A DNA stretch of 5,921 nucleotides from CAZDYP01 sp964509505 (GTDB taxonomy: Bacteria; Chloroflexota; Anaerolineae; JACRMK01): the NCBI GenBank assembly GCA_964509505.1, contig CAZDYP010000240.1:1-5921 (forward strand), given 5' to 3'. Shown here one piece after another: positions 1-5,318 of this stretch. The notes under the pieces were generated by a model. It was not told the DNA's origin. It worked only from the letters and a program-made list of their open reading frames with translations, and made no database searches. The translations under genes and the position numbers were made by a program. The first letter of the stretch is position 1; every line of letters begins with the position of its first letter.

Positions 1-83
1 ATTGCATGCGCCAACGCAGAAGGATTCACATGCCTGGAAACATTCGCGCCCGTGTTTTCGGCTTGCGCCAACACGGACGCCAT
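1..83 (-). CDS. Possible start of a further minus-strand gene (partial)
   Basis: An ATG at 81-83 opens a frame of 27 codons to the window edge, beginning MASVLAQAENTGANVS and ending at the edge in SALAHA. It lies 38 bases after the stop of the coiled-coil gene, on the same strand. No Shine-Dalgarno sequence precedes it, since the upstream bases are pyrimidine-rich, and I do not recognise the protein. It does not look like the start of DUF177/YceD or ribosomal protein L32, which often follow this cluster in other bacteria. The strong stem-loop at 46-80 covers its first dozen codons, which argues against a gene here. Kept only because the window ends before it can be tested. Confidence 0.15.
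   Translation of the reverse strand, partial: MASVLAQAENTGANVSRHVNPSALAHA
46..80 (-). terminator. Strong stem-loop, candidate operon terminator
   Basis: Positions 70-80 pair with 46-56 as an 11-bp stem when transcribed from the minus strand, with one G-U pair. After a three-base bulge (57-59) the stem continues as 60-62 pairing with 67-69. It closes on a GCAA loop, which is a GNRA tetraloop on the minus strand. It begins 41 bases after the stop codon of the coiled-coil gene, as an operon-end terminator would. The following bases (45 downward on the minus strand) read GAAUGUUUCC, which has only a short U run, so it is not a textbook Rho-independent terminator. It could instead be a 3'-end stabilising or processing hairpin. 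Confidence 0.35.
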
Positions 84-121
84 TTCACGAGGAAGAGAAG
101 CTAATTGAGCTTACTTGTCTT

Positions 122-685
122 TCATGGCTTGTTACTCGGAAACTTCAACACCTCCGCGGCTTTGCCGCTTGCTTTGTTCTCGCTGGGTGAGGCTGCGCTT
201 GGCTCGCTCGTTTCGTAGCTCGCAGGCTCAGCGCCTGCATTCAGGCGCTGCTCCAGCTCGATGAGGCCGCTGCGAATCTGGTGATGCGCTTGTCCCACAC
301 GCTGGTCAAGCCCGCTCAACACCTGTTGCGCGTATTCGTCGGCGCCGCGCCGAATCTCGACGGCGTCGCGTTGCGCCCGCTCGATAATGGTGTGGCTGCG
401 GCTTTCCGCTGCGCGTGCAATTTCATGCGCGGTGATCAAGTCTTCAGCATGTTTGCGCGCCAGCGCGACGATGCGTTCCGCTTCCTCCTTGCCCTGCGCG
501 ATGACGCGGTCTTTCTGCCCCTGTATCTGCCGCGCCGCTTTGACTTCTTCAGGCACCGTCGTGCGCAGCTGATCAATCACTTCGAGGATTTCGACTTCGT
601 TGACGACGCGCAGATTGAGCGCGGGAATCTTGGTGCTTTGTTGCACCAGCTTTTCGAGTTTATCTATGAGAAAGAGGATGTCCAT
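122..685 (-). CDS. SepIVA/'ATPase'-like coiled-coil protein, function unknown
   Basis: This encodes 187 residues. Residues 1-60 carry a recognisable head: M1-D2-I3 start, LIDKLEKLV (6-14), IP at 20-21, then VVNEVEILEVIDQLR (27-41) and PEEVKAARQI (45-54). This matches the short proteins often annotated 'ATPase' or ATP-synthase-B-like beside coaD in Firmicutes and Chloroflexota. From memory it also resembles the head of mycobacterial SepIVA, a division-linked coiled-coil protein. Residues 55-150 are rich in A, E, R, K and Q and form a probable long coiled coil. A HHQIRSGL segment (134-141) recalls the GRHQLR segment of SepIVA. Residues 150-187 are a low-complexity S/A/P/E tail ending VLKFPSNKP. 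There is no Walker motif, signal peptide or membrane segment, so the name 'ATPase' is not supported. The start is ATG, with a weak AAGGG seven bases upstream. It lies 36 bases after coaD and is probably co-transcribed with it. The gene is real; its role is unassigned. Confidence 0.85.
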   Translation of the reverse strand: MDILFLIDKLEKLVQQSTKIPALNLRVVNEVEILEVIDQLRTTVPEEVKAARQIQGQKDRVIAQGKEEAERIVALARKHAEDLITAHEIARAAESRSHTIIERAQRDAVEIRRGADEYAQQVLSGLDQRVGQAHHQIRSGLIELEQRLNAGAEPASYETSEPSAASPSENKASGKAAEVLKFPSNKP

Positions 686-700
686 GCCTTAGCCCTTGTA

Positions 701-720
701 GAGCAAATCTCAATTTGCCC
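701..720 (-). promoter_or_regulatory. Small hairpin between coaD and the coiled-coil gene
   Basis: In the minus-strand transcript the bases from 720 down to 701 fold into an 8-bp stem (713-720 with 701-708, one G-U pair) around a four-base loop (709-712, UGAG). It fills more than half of the 36-base gap, ending 15 bases before the ATG at 685. No U run follows, so it is not a typical terminator. It could separate mRNA segments of different stability or affect translation initiation of the last gene. The fold is visible in the sequence; the role is inference. Confidence 0.4.
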
Positions 721-721
721 C

Positions 722-1252
722 TCAATCATTCGACAACGCAACCATCTTCACATGCTGTCGCGCCGCCATCCCCATTTTTTCCAATTTTTCACGCACTGCT
801 ATCTCTACATGCGGCGGCACCAAGCGGCTAATGTCGCCGCCCAACATCGCCACTTCTTTCACCAAGCTCGAACTGACAAAGGCGTAGTCGCTGCCGGTGA
901 TGAGATTGACCGTCTCCACGCTGGGCGCGAGGTGACGATTCATCAAGGCTTGCGTCATTTCGGTTTCAAAATCGGACACGACGCGCAGCCCACGCACCAT
1001 GACGTGCGCGCCAATTTCCTGCGCGAAGTTGACTGTCAGCGTATCATACGTGGTCACACGAATGTTGGGAATATGCTTGAAGGTTTCGCGCATCAAAGCC
1101 ATGCGTTCTTCGGCGGTAAACATCAACGTCTTGTTGGGACGTTCATACGCCGCCGCGATCACCTCGTCGAAAATCTGCGCCGCGCGGCGCGCAATGTCAA
1201 TATGCCCGTTGTGAATCGGATCGAATGTCGCTGGATATAAAGCAATTGTCAT
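722..1252 (-). CDS. coaD: Phosphopantetheine adenylyltransferase
   Basis: CoaD is the penultimate enzyme of coenzyme A synthesis: ATP plus 4'-phosphopantetheine gives dephospho-CoA and pyrophosphate, in the cytoplasm. It has 176 residues, a little longer than the usual ~160. The nucleotidyltransferase signature is present as YPATFDPIHNGH (6-17), with the T/H-x-G-H elements T9 and GH16-17. The substrate-binding stretch VRGLRVVSDFETEM (86-99) follows, with ALMNRHLAP at 102-110 and the ATP-binding FVSSSLVKE at 125-133. The usual glycine after YP is alanine (A8), a mild change. The frame is open 18 codons further upstream, but the family N-terminus and the ATGA overlap with the rsmD stop (1249-1252) fix the start at 1252. 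There is no Shine-Dalgarno sequence, so translation probably relies on coupling to rsmD. Confidence 0.96.
   Translation of the reverse strand: MTIALYPATFDPIHNGHIDIARRAAQIFDEVIAAAYERPNKTLMFTAEERMALMRETFKHIPNIRVTTYDTLTVNFAQEIGAHVMVRGLRVVSDFETEMTQALMNRHLAPSVETVNLITGSDYAFVSSSLVKEVAMLGGDISRLVPPHVEIAVREKLEKMGMAARQHVKMVALSND
1249..1252 (-). other. ATGA start/stop overlap between rsmD and coaD
   Basis: On the minus strand these four bases read ATGA: the ATG of coaD and the TGA of rsmD share two bases. This is a classic sign of translational coupling. It settles the coaD start in the absence of a Shine-Dalgarno sequence, the upstream bases being pyrimidine-rich. Confidence 0.9.
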
Positions 1253-1815
1253 GGGATTGAGGATGTTAGATTTTGATAGATCGAGAGGCACGATGCGCCG
1301 AAACAACGATACTTGATGCGTTGCAGCCTCTCATATTGCTCTGGCAAGGTTTCGTGTTTGTGATGTCCAATGCACACGCAGGCCTTATCATTCAACCAGT
1401 CGTTCGCTATGAGCAGCGTCAAGACGTTCAAGGAAACTGGCTCAACATAGGGCGCATCTATAAACACCAGCGCGTAGGGTGCGCGCGCTGGCGTGGTCGT
1501 GAGAAACGCCGCCACACTGCGCGTGATGACTTGTCCCCGCGCCGCAAAGCCCAGTCGGTGTAAGTTCTCCCTGATGATCTTGCACGCCTCACGATTCTGC
1601 TCGACAAAATCGGCGTGCGCTGCGCCACGACTCAATGCCTCGATGCCGAGCGAACCGCTACCCGCGAACAAATCCAAGACGTTGCCGCCGATGCCGTCCA
1701 ATGCTTCGAGCATGTTGAACAGTGACCCTTTGACGATATCCATCATCGGGCGCGTCCGCATACCCTTTGGCGCTTTGAGTTCACGTCCGCGTGCGGTGCC
1801 TGCAATAACTCTCAA
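1249..1815 (-). CDS. rsmD: 16S rRNA (guanine(966)-N(2))-methyltransferase RsmD
   Basis: RsmD is an SAM-dependent Rossmann-fold enzyme that methylates G966 (E. coli numbering) of 16S rRNA during 30S assembly. The 188 residues are a normal length. The N-terminus RVIAGTARGRELKAPKG (2-18) and TRPMMDIVKGSLFNML (21-36) are characteristic. Motif I is VLDLFAGSGSLGIEALSRGA (46-65), with the acidic SAM-ribose ligand E72 after it. The catalytic motif, normally D/N-P-P-Y, reads D120-A121-P122-Y123, so the first proline is lost. Further on, where I expect an IVVEH-like strand, the sequence is VCIGHH (147-152), with glycine for glutamate. The C-terminal GASCLSIY (173-180) replaces the usual GDTxLSxY. The start is TTG, chosen because the frame is closed by the recG TAG immediately upstream and the next ATG would remove the conserved N-terminus. 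It is coupled to coaD downstream by ATGA. Confidence 0.93.
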   Translation of the reverse strand: MRVIAGTARGRELKAPKGMRTRPMMDIVKGSLFNMLEALDGIGGNVLDLFAGSGSLGIEALSRGAAHADFVEQNREACKIIRENLHRLGFAARGQVITRSVAAFLTTTPARAPYALVFIDAPYVEPVSLNVLTLLIANDWLNDKACVCIGHHKHETLPEQYERLQRIKYRCFGASCLSIYQNLTSSIP

Positions 1816-1831
1816 CTAACTTAAGTCTCCT
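1813..1831 (-). promoter_or_regulatory. Ribosome binding site and TTG start of rsmD
   Basis: The minus strand carries AGGAGA (1826-1831) ten bases before a TTG start codon (1813-1815), entirely within the last codons of recG. The recG TAG stop (1816-1818) touches the TTG. It is the best Shine-Dalgarno match I see ahead of any gene here and supports the unusual start. With no spacer, ribosomes ending recG could reinitiate directly. Confidence 0.7.
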
Positions 1832-4293
1832 GCGCCTCGCCAAAACGTCCGCACCTTTTGCGCGAGCGCAAGATGATCAGGGTGTTGCAGGAGCGGGTCT
1901 TGCGCGAAGAGCGCTTGCGCTTCTTTACGCGCTTCTTCGAGGATGCTCACGTCGCTCAGTTGCGCCACTTTCAAATCGGGCAAGCCTGATTGCTTCGTGC
2001 CGAAAAATTCGCCAGGACCGCGCAACTTCAAATCTTCTTCAGCCAGACGGAAGCCGTCTTGCGTCTCCTCGATAATTTTCAGACGCTTCACGCTCTCTTC
2101 GGAGTGTGTGTCTGCCAGTAAGAAACAATACGACGCGTGTTCGCCGCGCCCTACACGCCCGCGAAACTGATGCAATTGCGATAGCCCGAAGCGATTCGCG
2201 CCTTCGATCAGCATCACCGTCGCGTTCGGCACGTCAATGCCCACTTCCACGACGGACGTTGAAACGAGTATATCGAACTCACGATTGAGAAAGGCGCGCA
2301 TGATTTCGTCTTTCTCTTTGCCCGCCATGCGCCCATGCAGCAAGCCCAGCTTCAAATCGGGAAAGATGTCGCGCTGTAAACGCGCGTGTTCTTCCACCGC
2401 CGCTTTGGCTTCGAGTTTCTCCGATTCTTCGACGAGTGGGCAGATGATGAACGCCTGTCGCCCTTGCTTGATTTGCCCGCGCACAAAGGTATAGGTGCGC
2501 TCACGCTCGCGCGGTTCGCACCATTGTGTGTGAATCGGTTGGCGCCCCGGCGGCATCTCGTCCAAGACCGACAAATCTAAATCGCCGTAGAGGGTGAGCG
2601 AGAGCGTGCGCGGAATGGGCGTCGCCGTCATCACGAGCGTATGCGGATTCCAGCCTTTCTGACGCAGCGCCGCGCGTTGTTGCACGCCGAAGCGGTGTTG
2701 CTCATCAATCACAATGAGCCCGAGGTCTTGAAACTTCACGTTCTCTTGAATAATGGCGTGCGTGCCGACAACCATGTTCACCACGCCTTCCGCAATGTCG
2801 AGCTTCGTATCAGCCTTTTCTTTCTTGCGCAGCGAACCTGTCAGCAAGCGAATCACGGTCGGCGTGCGCTCAAATAGTTTGGTGAGCGTGCGTAGGTGTT
2901 GCTCCGCAAGAATTTCTGTCGGCGCCATGAGGGCGACTTGCTTGTGATTTTGGATAGCGATGTGCGCGGCGACCGCGGCGACGACCGTCTTACCCGAACC
3001 GACATCGCCTTGCAACAAACGACTCATGGCGACGGGTTGCGCGACATCTTTCTTAATTTCGTCAATCGCGCGACGTTGTGCACCCGTCAAGGCGAAGGGC
3101 AAATTGCTGCTAAAGGCTTGTAGCGCTTGCTCATCAATCGTCAGCGCCGCTGCGGGTTGCGCTTGCCAGTCACGTCGTTGTCGCAGCACGCCGAGCTGAA
3201 TGAACAAGAATTCGTCAAATGATAAGCGTCGCCGCGCGCGTTCCAACAGTGATTGATTGTCGGGGAAGTGGATTTGTGAGAGCGCCTTCGGCAAATCGAG
3301 CAAGTGCGCGCGTTGCCGCAGCGCGTGCGGCAAGTAATCTGGCACACTACGCGCGTAGGTTTGCAGGGCGTCGTTTATCCATCGCCGCATTTGCCGCGCA
3401 TAGATGCCGTCGGTCAAGGGATAAATCGGAATCAAGCGTCCCGTGTGCAACATCTCGCGTTGCAACGGCTCCCATTCGGGCCCATTGAAAAAGAGCCGCC
3501 CTAAATACTCTTCGACTTTGCCGCTCAAGACCACTTGCCGTCCCTCAAACAAGCGCTTCTGCAACCAAGGTTGATTAAACCACTTTGCTTGAATTGTGCC
3601 GGTGCCGTCGCTTACACTGACTTCCGTGATGTTGAAACCGCGCCGCGTTTCCACGACTTTGGTTTTAGCGACGGTACCGATGATTGTCACCTCTTCACCA
3701 TAAAATAGTTGGTCAATCGTCTTGAGCGTTGAGTAGTCAATGTAACGACGAGGGAAGCTATACAGCAAATCGTTGACCGTTTCGATGTTGAGCCGTTTCA
3801 ACTTTTTCGCCGTCATGTCACTGATGCCATGCACGTGCGTCACCGTCTCGAATACACTGGGAGGCGCGATGGGTGCGCGTTTGTCTGTGGGCATGGGAGC
3901 GCGATGCGTCGGCTTGCGCGACGCCGGAGGCGCGTGTGTATCTTCGTCTGACGGCGCAGCAACGGCGACAGCTGCAGAGCGAGACAAGACTCGTTCAATC
4001 GCATCTGTGTCCTCACTCGTCAGGAAAGCTAGTGGGGGTGTGGCGCTGCCCAATGTTCGCAATAGATTCGTGATAGTGTGCTGCCGCGCATGCGGCTCAC
4101 TCGCGCCATAACCCTCCAGCGCTTGGATGACCTGCGCCGCCTGCGCTTTCTCTGTGTCGCTAGTCGCATGCGCCAACGCGTGGGTTTGCCAATTGGCGAT
4201 GAACTTGTCGAGTCCGCCAATCACCACTTTATCTTGGCAGCCTTTTTGCAATTCGTGTTGTAAAATTTTGATGAGGTTATCTAGGACAGACAT
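1816..4293 (-). CDS. recG: ATP-dependent DNA helicase RecG
   Basis: RecG is a superfamily 2 double-stranded DNA translocase that regresses stalled replication forks and processes Holliday junctions and R-loops. At 825 residues it is about 130 longer than E. coli RecG (693). Residues 1-104 are an N-terminal extension containing DKVVIGGLDKFIANW (21-35). Residues 105-146 are an Ala/Pro/Ser-rich linker. A helix-hairpin-like segment (151-188) leads into the OB-fold wedge domain (about 198-280) and RLIPIYPLTDGI (286-297). Helicase motifs are intact: motif I GDVGSGKT (429-436), Ia APTEILAEQH (457-466), II DEQH (530-533), III TATPIPRT (556-563), V-region STSVVEVGIDVP (678-689), VI QFRGRVGR (709-716, phenylalanine where leucine is usual). 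The C-terminal TRG-type element FRLAEEDLKLRGPGEFFG (748-765) follows. The start is ATG at 4293 without a Shine-Dalgarno sequence; it includes the extension I associate with Chloroflexota. The stop abuts rsmD. Confidence 0.97.
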   Translation of the reverse strand: MSVLDNLIKILQHELQKGCQDKVVIGGLDKFIANWQTHALAHATSDTEKAQAAQVIQALEGYGASEPHARQHTITNLLRTLGSATPPLAFLTSEDTDAIERVLSRSAAVAVAAPSDEDTHAPPASRKPTHRAPMPTDKRAPIAPPSVFETVTHVHGISDMTAKKLKRLNIETVNDLLYSFPRRYIDYSTLKTIDQLFYGEEVTIIGTVAKTKVVETRRGFNITEVSVSDGTGTIQAKWFNQPWLQKRLFEGRQVVLSGKVEEYLGRLFFNGPEWEPLQREMLHTGRLIPIYPLTDGIYARQMRRWINDALQTYARSVPDYLPHALRQRAHLLDLPKALSQIHFPDNQSLLERARRRLSFDEFLFIQLGVLRQRRDWQAQPAAALTIDEQALQAFSSNLPFALTGAQRRAIDEIKKDVAQPVAMSRLLQGDVGSGKTVVAAVAAHIAIQNHKQVALMAPTEILAEQHLRTLTKLFERTPTVIRLLTGSLRKKEKADTKLDIAEGVVNMVVGTHAIIQENVKFQDLGLIVIDEQHRFGVQQRAALRQKGWNPHTLVMTATPIPRTLSLTLYGDLDLSVLDEMPPGRQPIHTQWCEPRERERTYTFVRGQIKQGRQAFIICPLVEESEKLEAKAAVEEHARLQRDIFPDLKLGLLHGRMAGKEKDEIMRAFLNREFDILVSTSVVEVGIDVPNATVMLIEGANRFGLSQLHQFRGRVGRGEHASYCFLLADTHSEESVKRLKIIEETQDGFRLAEEDLKLRGPGEFFGTKQSGLPDLKVAQLSDVSILEEARKEAQALFAQDPLLQHPDHLALAQKVRTFWRGAGDLS

Positions 4294-4306
4294 CTAAGTT
4301 GAACGC

Positions 4307-4376
4307 TGGAGGTTGGCTATTGGTTCGTGATTCGGCGCCTCCCCGATCTAATCTCCCATCGTCAGTCTCTAATTAC
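4307..4376. repeat. Degenerate 7-base phased repeat in the DegV-recG gap
   Basis: The 82-base gap (4294-4375) reads naturally in heptads on the plus strand. TGGAGGT starts at 4307, TGGCTAT at 4314, TGGTTCG at 4321 and TGATTCG at 4328. After one GC-rich heptad (4335) and a transitional one (4342), a second run follows: TAATCTC at 4349, CCATCGT at 4356, CAGTCTC at 4363 and TAATTAC at 4370, the last running into the DegV stop codon. Copies are imperfect, but the phase holds across ten units. It resembles the heptameric short tandem repeats known between genes in cyanobacteria and filamentous bacteria. I see no good promoter or terminator in the gap. Confidence 0.5.
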
Positions 4377-5212
4377 TAACGCACGATCGCCATCACACCC
4401 AATGCGCCGCGCCCGGCGTGCGTGCCGAGCACGGCGCCCGCTTCGGTGATGACCATGCGATCACGCGGATAAAATTCGCTGAGTTGTTCCGCCAGCGCCG
4501 CCGCATCGTCGGGCGCGTGCGCGTGCATGACCGCCAGTTCGTCAAGCCCCCCAAATGCCTTGGTTAGTTCGACCAAGCGCGCCTTGGCTTTTTGCCAGGT
4601 GCGAATGCGTTCGACGGGAATTACGTCGCCATTTTTGATCTCGATGAGTGGTTTGATATTCAGCATCGTGCCCATAAACGCCGCAGCCTTGCCGATGCGT
4701 CCGCCCTTCACCACGTTGTCGAGATTTTCCAATAACGCCAACAAGCGGGTGCGCGGGATGGTCGTGTTTACCAACGTCACGAGGCTCTCGAAAGTTTGCC
4801 GCGCCTGTGACGCCCGCGCCGCGACGACAGCGAGCCAACCGAGCGCCATTGAGGTTGTGCCTGAATCAATCGCCGCAATCGGAATGTCCGTTACTTCTTT
4901 CGCCGCCAGCACCGCCGATTGATACGTGCCGCTGAGTTTCGCCGCCAGATGAATCGAGACGATGCCCGCATACTCCTTGGCGAGCGATTGATACATCTCC
5001 CTAAACACGCCGACAGACGGTTGCGAAGTCTTGGGTAGTTCCTTCGCAGCAGCGAGCTTCTCGTAAAATTGGTCGGTGGTCAAGTCAACGCGCTCACGAT
5101 ACACCTCTTGTCCAAAGTGGACGTTGCATGGTACGATGTGGATGTGGAGCTGTGCGGCAAGCGCAGGGGGAAGATCGCTAGTGCTGTCGGTTACGATGGC
5201 AATGGGTTTCAT
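4376..5212 (-). CDS. DegV family protein, probable FakB-type fatty-acid-binding protein (paralogue B)
   Basis: DegV/FakB proteins hold a fatty acid while the kinase FakA phosphorylates it, giving acyl-phosphate for phospholipid synthesis. All 278 residues are present, the normal length. Motifs in order: IVTDSTSDLP (6-15), KTSQPSVG (61-68), SIHLAAKLSGTY (86-97), AIDSGTTSMALGW (114-126), VKGGRIGKAAAFMGTMLNIK (168-187), RIRTWQKAKARL (202-213) and GTHAGRGALG (263-272). T62, S94 and H265 sit where the carboxylate-contacting Thr, Ser and His lie in characterised FakB proteins, and R204 lies in the RxRT region. Differences from its neighbour are AA for SS at 90-91 and R268 for proline in GPGALG. The MKPIAIVTDST start is canonical; no Shine-Dalgarno precedes it. 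The ligand cannot be told from sequence. Unlike the genes downstream it is flanked by two sizeable spacers. Confidence 0.92.
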   Translation of the reverse strand: MKPIAIVTDSTSDLPPALAAQLHIHIVPCNVHFGQEVYRERVDLTTDQFYEKLAAAKELPKTSQPSVGVFREMYQSLAKEYAGIVSIHLAAKLSGTYQSAVLAAKEVTDIPIAAIDSGTTSMALGWLAVVAARASQARQTFESLVTLVNTTIPRTRLLALLENLDNVVKGGRIGKAAAFMGTMLNIKPLIEIKNGDVIPVERIRTWQKAKARLVELTKAFGGLDELAVMHAHAPDDAAALAEQLSEFYPRDRMVITEAGAVLGTHAGRGALGVMAIVR

Positions 5213-5318
5213 AGGGAAGTGAGGAGGGAGAACAGGGTTCAGTCTTTAGTGAACCGTTAGCAGTTATCAGTCAAAGGTTCCAGACGCCAGCCAACAGCGA
5301 CTGCGCACGGTTCACTGC
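5213..5318. repeat. Spacer between the DegV paralogues with 7-base phased repeat and inverted repeat
   Basis: From 5237 the plus strand can be cut into heptads ending mostly in AGT or GT: GTTCAGT at 5237, CTTTAGT at 5244, GAACCGT at 5251, TAGCAGT at 5258, TATCAGT at 5265 and CAAAGGT at 5272, fading by 5299. A perfect 10-base inverted repeat pairs AGTGAACCGT (5248-5257) with 5307-5316 across 49 bases. A smaller 6-bp hairpin (5236-5241 with 5250-5255) would compete with it. On the minus strand TTGACT (5269-5274) resembles a -35 box, but the best -10, 18 bases on at 5245-5250, is poor. A promoter for paralogue B here is therefore possible but unproven. The last 23 bases before its ATG are almost all pyrimidines. 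Confidence 0.5.

Larger units (their letters stand above)
1..121. other. Operon-distal region without a convincing gene
   Basis: This is the stretch after the last gene of the minus-strand cluster, up to the window edge. All three plus-strand frames are open at the left edge: frame 1 stops at 106-108, frame 3 at 102-104, and frame 2 runs on to 190, antisense to the coiled-coil gene. None of their translations resembles a known protein. On the minus strand an ATG at 83 opens a frame to the edge. The clearest structure is the stem-loop at 46-80. The region could be a true intergenic end, the start of a further minus-strand gene, or the tail of a convergent gene; the sequence here does not decide. 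Confidence 0.5.

Noticed and set aside
4..17. A 14-base match between 4-17 and 4166-4179
   Set aside because: In the minus-strand frame both read A-L-A-H-A codons in the biased codon use of this genome; there is no extension of the match, so it looks like chance.
98..112. Inverted repeat AAGCT/AGCTT as a bidirectional terminator
   Set aside because: Only five base pairs with a five-base loop, low GC and no proper U run on either side; too weak to call.
2..190. A 62-codon plus-strand frame at the left edge
   Set aside because: It overlaps the 3' end of the coiled-coil gene on the opposite strand, has no recognisable domain, and starts only at a TTG at the window edge.
281..1240. A 319-codon open frame on the plus strand antisense to the coiled-coil gene and coaD
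   Set aside because: It lies opposite two genes with clear family or structural signatures, its translation is rich in R, H and F as mirror frames of GC-rich genes are, and it matches nothing I know.
1253..1306. An upstream coaD start giving an 18-residue N-terminal extension
   Set aside because: The extension is not part of the family, overlaps rsmD far more than needed, and the ATGA junction at 1249-1252 gives the canonical N-terminus.
5245..5274. A sigma-70-type promoter for DegV paralogue B
   Set aside because: The -35 (TTGACT) is good, but the -10 matches at only three of six positions with 18-base spacing; mentioned in the spacer entry but not called as a feature.
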